From Thioploca sp. (GTDB taxonomy: Bacteria; Pseudomonadota; Gammaproteobacteria; Beggiatoales; Beggiatoaceae): 64,000 nucleotides of DNA. The position numbers and the translations under genes are program-made. The notes below the pieces were generated by a model, which was given only the letters and a program-made list of their open reading frames with translations, had not been told where the DNA came from and searched no databases. The DNA is taken from NCBI GenBank assembly GCA_030627235.1, contig DAOUSL010000003.1:1-64000 (forward strand), read 5' to 3'. Shown here in pieces: positions 31,515 to 41,557 of the stretch; position 1 is the stretch's first letter; each line of letters starts with the position of its first letter.

Positions 31515-33173
31515 ATGAGCGTTGCAGGTATTAACAGTTCAGAGCTAAATAGCTTTAATAAAGATAATGAACTTATCGATATGGGGCATGATTTACTAAC
31601 TCCCACAAGTACAATTATCGCTTATACTGAAATGCTATTGGAATATGCTAACGTTCATATTTTAGAATCAGGTTTCATTTCAGATCTAAATAAAGTGTTA
31701 TCTGCTGGTGAACAACTATCGAATTTAATTACTCAATTATTTTCTAAAAAAAGTGTTTCCCAAGGTGAAATTGATCTTAATAACATAACTTCTGAGATTC
31801 GTCATAATTTACGTACTCCAATTAATGCAATTATTGGCTATGGCGAAATGTTGCTTGAAGATATGGAGGATATGGATGCTGAAGAACATAAGGATGCTAT
31901 GCTTGATTTACAAAAAATCCTTAGTTCTGCTCGACGCTTATTAACATTAATCGGTGATTTATCCAATCTATCCAAGAAATCAAAGCCACTACTAGATCAA
32001 AAAATATCAAATATAGGAATAGTAAAACCAAAAAAACCAGCTTTTAAAATTAATAAAGTTGTTCCATCTACATTAGGAATTGATATCCCTAATATTGCTG
32101 CTGAAGATGATATAAATAATTTATCACAAAACGCCTCACTATTAGTTGTAGATGATGGAGAAAATAATCGTGAATTGCTATCACGTCGTTTGAAAAAAGA
32201 AGGATTTGAAATTGATGAAGCTGAAAATGGTTTACAAGCTTTAGAAAAAATTCGAACTAAAAAATTTGATTTAGTGTTGCTTGATATTATAATGCCAGAA
32301 ATGAATGGTTATCAAGTTTTAGAAACTATTAAAACTGATAAAGATTTAGCTCAGATACCAGTTATTATGATTTCAGCTTTGGATGAAATTGACAGCGTAG
32401 TCCATTGTATAGAAATGGGAGCTGAAGACTATTTACAAAAACCTTTTAATCAAGTTATTTTAAATGCAAAAATTTCTGCTACTTTAGAACGAAAACGATT
32501 ACGAGACCGAGAATTAGCTTTTCTCAAAAAATTACAAATAGAACAAGAAAAATCAGAGAAATTATTGCTAAATATTTTACCAAAAGCAATTGCTGACCGT
32601 CTAAAGATTGGAGTGCATACTATTGCTGATAAATTTGAAGATGTTACAGTATTATTCTCTGATTTAGTTGGATTTACTGAATTATCTGCCGGAGTTTCAG
32701 CTTCCGATTTAGTAGAAAAATTAAATCAGATATTTATAGCTTTTGACAGATTGAGTGAGAAACATGGCTTAGAAAAAATAAAAACTATTGGTGATGCTTA
32801 TATGTTGGTTGGTGGTTTACCAACTCCACGTGACGATCATGTTGAAGCAGTTGCTGATATGGCGATAGAGATGCTAGATGAAATTGCTTGGTTAAATGAA
32901 CAAAATCAAGAAGATTTTAAAATTAGGATAGGAATGCATACAGGCCCTGTTGTGGCAGGGGTTATTGGAAAGCATAAATTTAATTATGATCTATGGGGTG
33001 ATACTGTAAATACTGCTAGCCGCATGGAATCACAGGGTATTCCAGATGAAATCCAAGTTTCAGAAGTTGTATATAATCGGCTTAAGGATAAGTTTTTTTT
33101 AGAAGAACGAGGTTTGATTCCAATAAAAGGCAAAGGTAAAATGAATACTTATTTACTTAAAGGTAGGAAATAA
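31515..33173 (+). CDS. Adenylate/guanylate cyclase with two DHp-like segments and a receiver domain
   Basis: 'GHDLLTPTSTIIAYTEMLLE' and 'RHNLRTPINAIIGYGEMLLE', REC 'ASLLVVDDGENNRELLSRRL', class III cyclase 'DVTVLFSDLVGFTELSA ... GDAYMLVGGLP ... DLWGDTVNTASRMES'; ATG at 31515 preferred over TTG 31467. Confidence 0.9.
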   Translation: MSVAGINSSELNSFNKDNELIDMGHDLLTPTSTIIAYTEMLLEYANVHILESGFISDLNKVLSAGEQLSNLITQLFSKKSVSQGEIDLNNITSEIRHNLRTPINAIIGYGEMLLEDMEDMDAEEHKDAMLDLQKILSSARRLLTLIGDLSNLSKKSKPLLDQKISNIGIVKPKKPAFKINKVVPSTLGIDIPNIAAEDDINNLSQNASLLVVDDGENNRELLSRRLKKEGFEIDEAENGLQALEKIRTKKFDLVLLDIIMPEMNGYQVLETIKTDKDLAQIPVIMISALDEIDSVVHCIEMGAEDYLQKPFNQVILNAKISATLERKRLRDRELAFLKKLQIEQEKSEKLLLNILPKAIADRLKIGVHTIADKFEDVTVLFSDLVGFTELSAGVSASDLVEKLNQIFIAFDRLSEKHGLEKIKTIGDAYMLVGGLPTPRDDHVEAVADMAIEMLDEIAWLNEQNQEDFKIRIGMHTGPVVAGVIGKHKFNYDLWGDTVNTASRMESQGIPDEIQVSEVVYNRLKDKFFLEERGLIPIKGKGKMNTYLLKGRK

Positions 33174-33177
33174 TGGA

Positions 33178-33630
33178 TTATTTAATATTAGGTGTTGAAT
33201 GTTTTTTCCTAACTTCATAATGTACAATTATTCCAATAATATTTTGATAAGGTAAATTTTCCAAACTTTTGAACTCAAGTAGAGCCTGTTTTAGCAAAGA
33301 ATAAATGCTTAAACTTTCATCACTTAACTTCAAGGAATTTCTTATACCTAACAAACCACCACATTGTATCTTCATTGCTTTATTATGAGTTAATTGTGTA
33401 TTAATATCTGTTAAATGTAATGCAACTTGGGAATTTTTTTCTAGTAATTTTAATAAATTAAAACATATTTTATGTGCATTTTCAGAACTACAATTAACTG
33501 TTTCACGTTCTGCAATATTTAAATGTTGAACTTTTTCACAATCAAACTTATAGCTTAAAATTGCTTTCCTAAAAATACAAGGTAATGGGTTCATTTCCCG
33601 ATAAGTAGTTTTAAATTTTGCTTCATCCAT
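33178..33630 (-). CDS. Conserved hypothetical Cys-containing protein
   Basis: 150 aa with several spaced cysteines: 'LPCIFRKAIL', 'KFDCEK', 'ERETVNCSSENAHKIC', 'MKIQCGGLLG'. Confidence 0.65.
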   Translation of the reverse strand: MDEAKFKTTYREMNPLPCIFRKAILSYKFDCEKVQHLNIAERETVNCSSENAHKICFNLLKLLEKNSQVALHLTDINTQLTHNKAMKIQCGGLLGIRNSLKLSDESLSIYSLLKQALLEFKSLENLPYQNIIGIIVHYEVRKKHSTPNIK

Positions 33631-33821
33631 AGTTTAATACCTAAACAAATAATCTTCAGCTTGGATTAATTTAAGAAAATATTTGCAATTAAAATCATAT
33701 CTAATTAGTTCTTATCAATCAAAGACGCTTGCCAATGAATAATATGATTTGGTTCAATTATATTTTGAGTATAAGAGAGAATAGATTCATACCAAGCGAT
33801 TGTAAATTCAATCAAAAATAA

Positions 33822-34193
33822 CTATATCTGTTTTGCTAGTAACATTCCCATCCAGGTTGCTAATAAGCATAAACCTACACTAAAAAAAATATTTAATAAA
33901 GCTTTAGCTTGTTCACCATCTAACAGCAAATTCAGAGTTTCTATAGAAAAAGTAGAGAATGTGGTAAATGCACCAAGCAAACCTATTAATACAATAGCTC
34001 TTAATTCGTTACTAACTATCCGTTCTAAAAATAAAATATATAAAAATCCCATCAAAAAACTACCTAGAATATTTACAGCTAAGGTACCATAAGGGAATTC
34101 TTTACCTAAAATAGAATAAATCCCTGAAGATACCCAAAACCGTAATACTGCTCCAATAGCTCCTCCGATAGCAATCGCCGCTAAATTCATCAT
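33822..34193 (-). CDS. crcB: Fluoride channel CrcB/Fluc
   Basis: 'IGGAIGAVLRFWVS', 'PYGTLAVNILGSFLMGFL', 'GLLGAFTTFSTFSIE'. Confidence 0.95.
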   Translation of the reverse strand: MMNLAAIAIGGAIGAVLRFWVSSGIYSILGKEFPYGTLAVNILGSFLMGFLYILFLERIVSNELRAIVLIGLLGAFTTFSTFSIETLNLLLDGEQAKALLNIFFSVGLCLLATWMGMLLAKQI

Positions 34194-34810
34194 TTAATTT
34201 TATTAATTGTTGGTCTAACTCCTAATACTCTACGCAACTTATTTTTTTGCTGTTGGGCTATGCTACGCTCATTTTTTGGAGATAATCGTACTGCAAGCCA
34301 ATTTCCAGTAGCAATAATATGCACTTCAGTCGCTATGTTTTTCTCCTTAATTTTATCTACCAAACGTTGAGCACGACTTCTATCTTTAAAACTTGCCACT
34401 TGTACATACCATCTATCTTCACCTGTAGGAGCATAGATATTATCAGAAGAAGCAAAAGATGTCATTTTATTTGTATCTTCAGGTTGTATAGATTTACCGC
34501 TCAAATCTAAAAATACAAATTTTCTAGGTATAATAGCTGAAATTTTTTGAGAAAGTTTAGAAGTCTCAATTACATTAGTATAATCAGCATCATTTAACAC
34601 ATTTTTAGAACTAACAATACTAAAATTTTCAAATTCTAAAGCTTTATCTATTGCAAATTTATCTGGAGCGGAAATACCTAACAACATTTTCAAAATTACA
34701 TAAATAAGCAACATCATTAAAAATAGTACGATACCACCTACAACACGTTGTTTAGGATCGTATTGTTCAGCGGCTATATGATGATGTCGTCGTATGTTGT
34801 GTAATGACAT
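34190..34810 (-). CDS. SPOR domain protein
   Basis: Single TM then 'RWYVQVASFKDRSRAQRLVDKIKEKNI'; overlaps crcB start. Confidence 0.85.
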   Translation of the reverse strand: MSLHNIRRHHHIAAEQYDPKQRVVGGIVLFLMMLLIYVILKMLLGISAPDKFAIDKALEFENFSIVSSKNVLNDADYTNVIETSKLSQKISAIIPRKFVFLDLSGKSIQPEDTNKMTSFASSDNIYAPTGEDRWYVQVASFKDRSRAQRLVDKIKEKNIATEVHIIATGNWLAVRLSPKNERSIAQQQKNKLRRVLGVRPTINKIK

Positions 34811-34820
34811 ATTAATTTAA

Positions 34821-35783
34821 CTATCTTATAGTAGAATTTAACAAAAATTGCATAGATTCAGCCATTGAAGTTCCCAATTGTTTAGCAAATTCATCTAAAT
34901 AGTTTGGTTTAGAAGTAAAACTTTTTAACTTTTCAGCTTTAATAAGTTCACGAGCTACATAACTGCTGCTCCCTAAACCATCCACTAAACCCATTTCTAC
35001 TGCTTGTTCGCCAGTCCAAACCAATCCAGAGAAAATTTGAGATTCATCAGCATTTTGCAAACGTTCACCACGACCTTTTTTTACCACTTCAATAAATTGA
35101 GTATGAATATTATCTAAAGCAGTTTTAATATGAGCTATATCTCCTTCTTTAGTTGGAGAAAATGGATCTAAGAAACCTTTATGTTCACCAGCAGTTAATA
35201 ACCGACGTTCGATTCCCATTTTTTCCATTGCTCCAACAAATCCAAAGCTACTCATTAATACTCCAATTGAACCTACAATACTAGCCTTATCAGCATAAAT
35301 TTTATCAGCAGCAACCGCAATATAGTAACCTCCTGAAGCACAAATATCAGTAGTAACTGCATATAATGGAATTTCCGGATATTCTTCTTTTAAGCGAATT
35401 ATTTCATCATTTATATATCCGGCTTGCACTGGGCTACCACCTGGACTATTAATACGGATTATAACTCCAGCTGTATTTTTATGTTCAAAAGCATCTTTTA
35501 AATTAGATATAACTTTTTCAGCACTAGCCTCAGTTTCACTGGAAATAACTCCCTTAATTTCTACTATTGCTGTATGTTTACTATTTCCAATAGTTTCACT
35601 AGAAATATTCCATTCTGGAGACATTATCGCAAAGTAAATAAGAAATAAATATAAAAATGTTAGGAATACAAAAAATATTCTCCACCGTCTTGCTCGCCTT
35701 TGTTCATTAAGAGCCGCAAAAGCTAAGCGATTTAAAATATCTCGTTCCCAATTTTCTTCATTAGTTGGAATTACAGTTGACAT
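34821..35783 (-). CDS. sppA: Signal peptide peptidase SppA (short form)
   Basis: 'GVIIRINSPGGSPVQAGYI', 'DICASGGYYIAVAADKIYADKASIVGSIGV'. Confidence 0.95.
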   Translation of the reverse strand: MSTVIPTNEENWERDILNRLAFAALNEQRRARRWRIFFVFLTFLYLFLIYFAIMSPEWNISSETIGNSKHTAIVEIKGVISSETEASAEKVISNLKDAFEHKNTAGVIIRINSPGGSPVQAGYINDEIIRLKEEYPEIPLYAVTTDICASGGYYIAVAADKIYADKASIVGSIGVLMSSFGFVGAMEKMGIERRLLTAGEHKGFLDPFSPTKEGDIAHIKTALDNIHTQFIEVVKKGRGERLQNADESQIFSGLVWTGEQAVEMGLVDGLGSSSYVARELIKAEKLKSFTSKPNYLDEFAKQLGTSMAESMQFLLNSTIR

Positions 35784-36239
35784 GTTGTATTTAACCTGAT
35801 TTTTGATAAGATGCCTTATGCATCTTGAAATTAAAGTGAATTACTAATTATTATCAAATTGATGATATTATATCAATGCACTTTGAAAAATAAACTAGTG
35901 CGAGGTTTAAAATTAGTTTAAACGAATTGGTATAAATATAGCAAATATTGTTTAGTTTGGCTGATTTTAGTATATCGTACCAGAATTTTAATTAGATTAA
36001 CAAAATCTAATACTAATAATAGTTGAGAGTGTTATACTATTAAACAAATACCATTAAGTATTTTAGGATATTGTATAAATGTTGTACAAAATATTTTAAC
36101 AGCTTTTAAGTAAAGAACTATATAAAAAAAACTAATAAAATTTAATATAAAACATACTATACAAAATTATATCCTAATTATTTTACACCTAACTATTGGA
36201 AATTAAAACCAAACAATCTAAAATATATTTACTTTGGAA

Positions 36240-37181
36240 TTAATCTAAATTGGTTAAAAACCGTTGTAAATTTTCTGGTAATGGTGCTTTAATAGTAAGA
36301 TGATAGTCAATTTCAGGTAAATCAATTACTAATTTTTCTGCATGTAGAAATAAATTTTTAAGGTTTAACTGTCGCATTTGTTGATTGAAGTCTTTGTTAC
36401 CATATTTATTATCACCAGCGATAGGATGTCCTTCATGAGCCGTATGCACTCTAATTTGATGAGTCCGGCCAGTTTTTAGCTGAATTTGTAATAAAGATGT
36501 ATTGGTGAATTGCTGTATAATATGGAACTTAGTTATTGCTGATTTACCATCAGAACAAACCCGCACAATGCGTTCACCTGATTGTAAGACGTTTTTGCGT
36601 AAAGAAACTGTTACTTCAGTTTTACTTGGATTCCAATGGCCTTGAACTAAAGCAATATATTGTTTATAGATATCACCATTACGAAATAAAGTATGTAAAC
36701 GTCGTAACATACTACGTTTTTTGGCTATCATGAGACAACCAGAAGTTTCACGGTCTAAACGATGTACTAATTCAAGGTAAGGAGCGTTAGGGTATAAAAC
36801 CCGTAAACTTTCGATTGCACCAGCATTAATACCACTACCACCGTGCACTGCCATACCAGCTGGTTTATTGAGAATTAATAAAAAATTATCTTCGTACAAA
36901 ATGGAATTTGTCAATGCTTGTTTACGATTAGTATTTAAGATTGGCAAAATTAATGGCTTAATTTGTATTGGTGGCACACGTAATCGATCACCTACAAGCA
37001 AGCGATAAGTCGGTTTAATCCGTTTTTTATTAACACGTACTTGTCCAGTACGCAAGATTCGATAAACATGACTTTTAGGTACACCTTTAAGATAAGTGTG
37101 TAAGAAATTGTCAACACGTTGGCCAGCTTTTTCTGCTGAAATATCTAAATAAGTTATGGGTTGGTATTCAAGATTGCTCAT
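36240..37181 (-). CDS. rluC: 23S rRNA pseudouridine synthase RluC-like
   Basis: S4 domain 'QRVDNFLHTYLKGVPKSHVYRILRTGQVRVNKKR', 'LVHRLDRETSGCLMIAKK'. Confidence 0.92.
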   Translation of the reverse strand: MSNLEYQPITYLDISAEKAGQRVDNFLHTYLKGVPKSHVYRILRTGQVRVNKKRIKPTYRLLVGDRLRVPPIQIKPLILPILNTNRKQALTNSILYEDNFLLILNKPAGMAVHGGSGINAGAIESLRVLYPNAPYLELVHRLDRETSGCLMIAKKRSMLRRLHTLFRNGDIYKQYIALVQGHWNPSKTEVTVSLRKNVLQSGERIVRVCSDGKSAITKFHIIQQFTNTSLLQIQLKTGRTHQIRVHTAHEGHPIAGDNKYGNKDFNQQMRQLNLKNLFLHAEKLVIDLPEIDYHLTIKAPLPENLQRFLTNLD

Positions 37182-37330
37182 ATTAAAAATTATAACAGTT
37201 TGGACCGAAGTTCAAAAGATGAGTATCTAAGATATAGAAGTTCGCTACCTATAAAGTAAACAATATTTATATTAAATTCTGATAATTAATATATACATCA
37301 GAACAATTAAATTATCGGGTACAATTTTAT

Positions 37331-37461
37331 TTATAATAATGTGCATAAACTTAATGAGTTTATCGTTTCTAACTTGGAGTAATCAAGTAAACCTTACAAA
37401 TACATAAGGAAGAACTCCATAAAATATTATTTAGAACAAAGATTTAATGCACATTTTATAA
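37331..37461 (+). promoter_or_regulatory. Candidate structured 5' leader upstream of rne (multi-hairpin closed by long-range stem)
   Basis: AATGTGCAT (37338-37346) pairs with ATGCACATT (37447-37455), enclosing hairpins at 37345-37363, 37372-37388 and 37392-37409. Confidence 0.4.
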
Positions 37462-37624
37462 TAATTGAACGAAAAGATTCCCCCGATTTATGACTAAAAC
37501 TATATTAACTGGATATTATATAAAATTTGAGCTCAATTAAAAGTGATAATTTAAAACCAAGATAATATCAGTTAATGCTCCCAATTAAGGAAAATTGGTT
37601 GAGCGGAACAAGGATTAACTTTAA

Positions 37625-39619
37625 ATGAAAAGAATATTAATTAATGCTACGCAACCGGAAGAATTACGGGTTGCATTGGTTGATGGTCAAAGACTATTTG
37701 ACTTCGATATTGAGACAATAAGGCGTAAACAAACTAAATCAAATATTTACAAAAGTAAAATTACTCGGATAGAACCTAGCTTAGAAGCAGCATTTATTGA
37801 TTTTGGAGCTGATAGACACGGTTTTTTACCACTTAAAGATATTTCTAGATCATATTTTAAAGCTGATACCACAGAAACTAAACAACGACGTACTATCAAA
37901 GATGCACTTGAAGAAGGTCAAGAATTAATTGTTCAGGTTGATAAAGAAGAGCGTGGTAATAAAGGAGCAGCTTTAACCACTTTCATTAGTTTGGCTGGTC
38001 GATATTTAGTTTTGATGCCAAATAATCCTAGAGCTGGTGGAGTATCACGGCGGATTGAAGGTGAAGATCGTAGCGAAGCTAGAGAAGTCCTTAGTACCTT
38101 AAAAATACCTGATGGTATGGGTGTTATATTGCGTACTGCTGGAGTTAATAAAACTGCTGATGAGTTGATATGGGATTTAGAATATTTATTACAATTATGG
38201 CAAGCTGTAGAAACTTCAGCCGAAAAACATGTCGCTCCATTTTTGATCTATCAAGAAAGTAATATTATTATTCGGGCAATTCGTGATTATTTACGAGAAG
38301 ATATTAGCGAAATCTATATTGATGATCAGGAAATCTACGAAGAAGCTTTTGCTTTCATGCAACAAGTAATGCCACAACATTTGAATAAGGTTAAACTATA
38401 TCAAGATACAGTACCATTATTCACTCGTTATCAGATTGAAAGTCAAATAGAAACTGCTTTTCAACGAGAAGTAAAATTACCTTCTGGTGGTGCTATTGTC
38501 CTTGATCATACTGAAGCTTTATTATCTATTGATATTAACTCAGCTAGGGCTACTAAAGGAGTTGATATTGAAGAAACAGCATTAACCACTAATTTAGAAG
38601 CTGTTGATGAAGTTGCTCGACAATTACGCTTGCGAGATTTAGGCGGTTTAGTAGTAATAGATTTCATAGATATGCTTAGTCATAAAAATCAACGAGAAGT
38701 GGAAACTAGTATCAGAGAAGCTTTGAAACTAGATCGAGCTAGGGTTCAAGTTGGACGTATATCTAGGTTTGGTTTATTAGAAATGTCTCGTCAACGTTTG
38801 CGGCCTTCTTTAGGCGAATCAAGTCAGATTTGCTGTCCTCGTTGTGGTGGTCAAGGTAGTATTCGTAGTGTTGAATCATTGTCATTGTCTATCTTGCGTT
38901 TAATCGAAGAAGAATCAATGAAGGATAAAACCAATAAAATTATTGCTCAAGTTCCAGTAGAAGTAGTAACTTATTTACTTAACGAAAAACGCCAAACGGT
39001 ATTAGAAATCGAAGGACGACAGAATATTAATATTTTGTTAATACCTAATCCAAACATGGAGACCCCTATGTATGATGTACAACGGGTACGATTGGATAAT
39101 AAAAGTGAAAATGAGAAACTTAGTTATAAACTGATACCGCCTCCTAAAAAATCAGAAACAGATAGTTATACCAGCCCTAGCAAACCTGAAACTCCAGAAG
39201 AACCAGCTGTTAAAGGAGTTACTCATAATGCTCCTCCAGTATTAGCTAAAAATAAATCTCCTGGATTGATGAAACGTTTTTGGGGTAAGATGTTTGCTAA
39301 GGAAACCACTGAAACTAATCCAACTTCCCCACGACCAGCTCCATCCAAGCCTAAACGTGGTAAAACTATTGGTAAACAAGCTGCACAAAAACGTACTCAT
39401 AGTTATAGTAAAACCCAACGTCCAGCGTCATCAAATAATTTATCTGTGGATACGAAAAAAACTGAGAATAACAGCTCTGACAATCCTCCTTCTTCAGAAA
39501 ATCGTCCTATTTTAGAAAATAAGCCTTCAGAAACTCGTTCTTCAGAAAATAGACCTAATACAGCTTATGTACGTCGTAATCGTAGACGTAAACGGCCAGA
39601 TGTTCCTAATAACGATTAG
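37625..39619 (+). CDS. rne: Ribonuclease E/G family (RNase E-like)
   Basis: '[30 protein letters not shown]', S1 domain, Zn-link '[12 protein letters not shown]', basic C-terminal tail. Confidence 0.93.
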   Translation: MKRILINATQPEELRVALVDGQRLFDFDIETIRRKQTKSNIYKSKITRIEPSLEAAFIDFGADRHGFLPLKDISRSYFKADTTETKQRRTIKDALEEGQELIVQVDKEERGNKGAALTTFISLAGRYLVLMPNNPRAGGVSRRIEGEDRSEAREVLSTLKIPDGMGVILRTAGVNKTADELIWDLEYLLQLWQAVETSAEKHVAPFLIYQESNIIIRAIRDYLREDISEIYIDDQEIYEEAFAFMQQVMPQHLNKVKLYQDTVPLFTRYQIESQIETAFQREVKLPSGGAIVLDHTEALLSIDINSARATKGVDIEETALTTNLEAVDEVARQLRLRDLGGLVVIDFIDMLSHKNQREVETSIREALKLDRARVQVGRISRFGLLEMSRQRLRPSLGESSQICCPRCGGQGSIRSVESLSLSILRLIEEESMKDKTNKIIAQVPVEVVTYLLNEKRQTVLEIEGRQNINILLIPNPNMETPMYDVQRVRLDNKSENEKLSYKLIPPPKKSETDSYTSPSKPETPEEPAVKGVTHNAPPVLAKNKSPGLMKRFWGKMFAKETTETNPTSPRPAPSKPKRGKTIGKQAAQKRTHSYSKTQRPASSNNLSVDTKKTENNSSDNPPSSENRPILENKPSETRSSENRPNTAYVRRNRRRKRPDVPNND

Positions 39620-39630
39620 GAATTATTGAA

Positions 39631-39665
39631 TAGAACTTCAGTTATAGAATTGAAGTTCTATTTTT
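39631..39665. terminator. Bidirectional hairpin terminator
   Basis: TAGAACTTCA gttatagaat TGAAGTTCTA TTTTT. Confidence 0.88.
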
Positions 39666-41016
39666 GTACCGACACAACCTGATTACGACCTTTATTTTTA
39701 GCTGTATAAAGAGCATCATCAGCATGTTTTACTAATTCCAATTCACCCTCAACATCATCTTCTGGGAAAGAAGTAATTCCTAAACTAGCAGTAAAATTAA
39801 TATATTGTTCTCCATCTTTAACTGTAGTTTCAGCAATTAATCGTCGTATTCTTTCACCTAATTGAATACTATTAGTACTAGAAGCTCCTGGTAAAATAAT
39901 CAAAAATTCTTCTCCACCATAACGCACCATTAAATCACCTTCTCGCAAGGCACGGTAAGTTGACTCAGCTATTCGACTTAATACTCTGTCTCCAACTAAA
40001 TGTCCGTAGGTATCATTGATTGATTTAAAGTGATCAATATCCATCATAATAATTCCCAATGCAGTATCAGAACGTATAGCACGATTAAATTCTTCTTTTA
40101 ATCTGGTAAGTCCAAATCTCCGATTGTAAGCACCAGTTAATACATCAAGAGCTGCAATCCGTTGTAAATTACTATGAGCTAAAGCATTATTAAGAGCTAA
40201 ACCAAAACTATGCCGGAATAATTGTAATAAACGGGTGACATCTTTATCGAAAATTTTATTAGCAGCTAAAATTATTACACCTAACGGGACATTTTTAAAT
40301 TCTAATGGAATTATAATAACTTCTCTAGGATTAAAATTTGCTAACACAGCTTCAATTTTTATATTTTCTGGAAATTCAACTCGTTGGCATTTAAGTGTAC
40401 GCAATGCTTTTCGTATATGGTCACTATTAGCTAATAGTTTAGGATCACTAATCCCATGATGAGTCAAAACGGTCAATTCTCCAGATGATTCGATCAAGAT
40501 AGCTCCTGCAATAGCATCTGTATATTGTAAAAATAAATCAAGAGCTTGTCTGGATAAAATGTCTAGTTCCAACTGACTAGATAATGTTTTGGAAAAATCA
40601 TTAACCGCTGTTTCTATTTTATGTGCCTGAAATAATGCTTCAACTAAATTATTAAAAGCTCTAGCACTTTCTCCAATTTCATCATCAGAATCGGCTTCAA
40701 GCCTACAAATATCTTGTGAGCAACTAGACCAATCACCAGTAAAATTAGCATCACTAATTGTATTTTTAACAATGTGCATATGTTTAGCTAAGATTTTTAA
40801 GCGTGGCCTAACCACTAACATTGCTAAGGTATAATTAACTATTCCAGCCAGCAAACCAGCTGTGATAGTTGCAGCCCAAAAGGTTATAGTGAAAACTTGT
40901 TCAAACTCCATTCCCAACTGATAAGCAAAAAATGGAAACATAGCTCCGTTCAATAGACCAAATCCTATCATCCATATGGCTAAATCAGTAAATAATTTTT
41001 TAGTAATTCTCGGCAT
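39658..41016 (-). CDS. Membrane GAF-GGDEF diguanylate cyclase
   Basis: N-terminal TMs, 'DVLTGAYNRRFGLTRL', 'RYGGEEFLIILPGA'. Confidence 0.93.
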   Translation of the reverse strand: MPRITKKLFTDLAIWMIGFGLLNGAMFPFFAYQLGMEFEQVFTITFWAATITAGLLAGIVNYTLAMLVVRPRLKILAKHMHIVKNTISDANFTGDWSSCSQDICRLEADSDDEIGESARAFNNLVEALFQAHKIETAVNDFSKTLSSQLELDILSRQALDLFLQYTDAIAGAILIESSGELTVLTHHGISDPKLLANSDHIRKALRTLKCQRVEFPENIKIEAVLANFNPREVIIIPLEFKNVPLGVIILAANKIFDKDVTRLLQLFRHSFGLALNNALAHSNLQRIAALDVLTGAYNRRFGLTRLKEEFNRAIRSDTALGIIMMDIDHFKSINDTYGHLVGDRVLSRIAESTYRALREGDLMVRYGGEEFLIILPGASSTNSIQLGERIRRLIAETTVKDGEQYINFTASLGITSFPEDDVEGELELVKHADDALYTAKNKGRNQVVSVQK

Positions 41017-41019
41017 TAT

Positions 41020-41439
41020 TCAGTCCCAAAAAGATAGCCAACGTTTATATTTTGTCTTAGTTTCAACTTCAGCTTCAAGGATTTCTGGAACAATACGAGT
41101 TAATATCCAACGTGGCAGGATTGTTGATTTACCAATTCCACATACAACTCCAAGATTTTTTGGATCAAATATTTTAATCATTGTTGGAGCTGCTTTATTA
41201 TCAGCATAGACAATTCCACAATAATCATATTTATGTTCTTGATGCAATAGTTGATCAGTTTTTTGGACAAATTCTTGTAATCTGTTTTTATCTACGGATT
41301 CAATAGGTGGTTGTTCCCTTGTATGATAAACATACCAACCTTCAGGTTCTGCCATAACCTTTTCCCAAAGTTCATCTAATTGATGCCAACGTAAAGTACT
41401 AGTAAAATTACCTTTATAATATTGTTGAAATTCTGTCAT
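41020..41439 (-). CDS. Conserved hypothetical protein
   Basis: 139-aa ORF tightly upstream of the GGDEF gene. Confidence 0.7.
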   Translation of the reverse strand: MTEFQQYYKGNFTSTLRWHQLDELWEKVMAEPEGWYVYHTREQPPIESVDKNRLQEFVQKTDQLLHQEHKYDYCGIVYADNKAAPTMIKIFDPKNLGVVCGIGKSTILPRWILTRIVPEILEAEVETKTKYKRWLSFWD

Positions 41440-41557
41440 TTTATTGAGTTTATATTTATTTATAAATTTTTATTATAACATTTCCCAATTAAATATATTA
41501 TAGTAAAACTAAATAATTGATTTTTTTGAATTTAATTAAGAATTAAGAATTACTATC

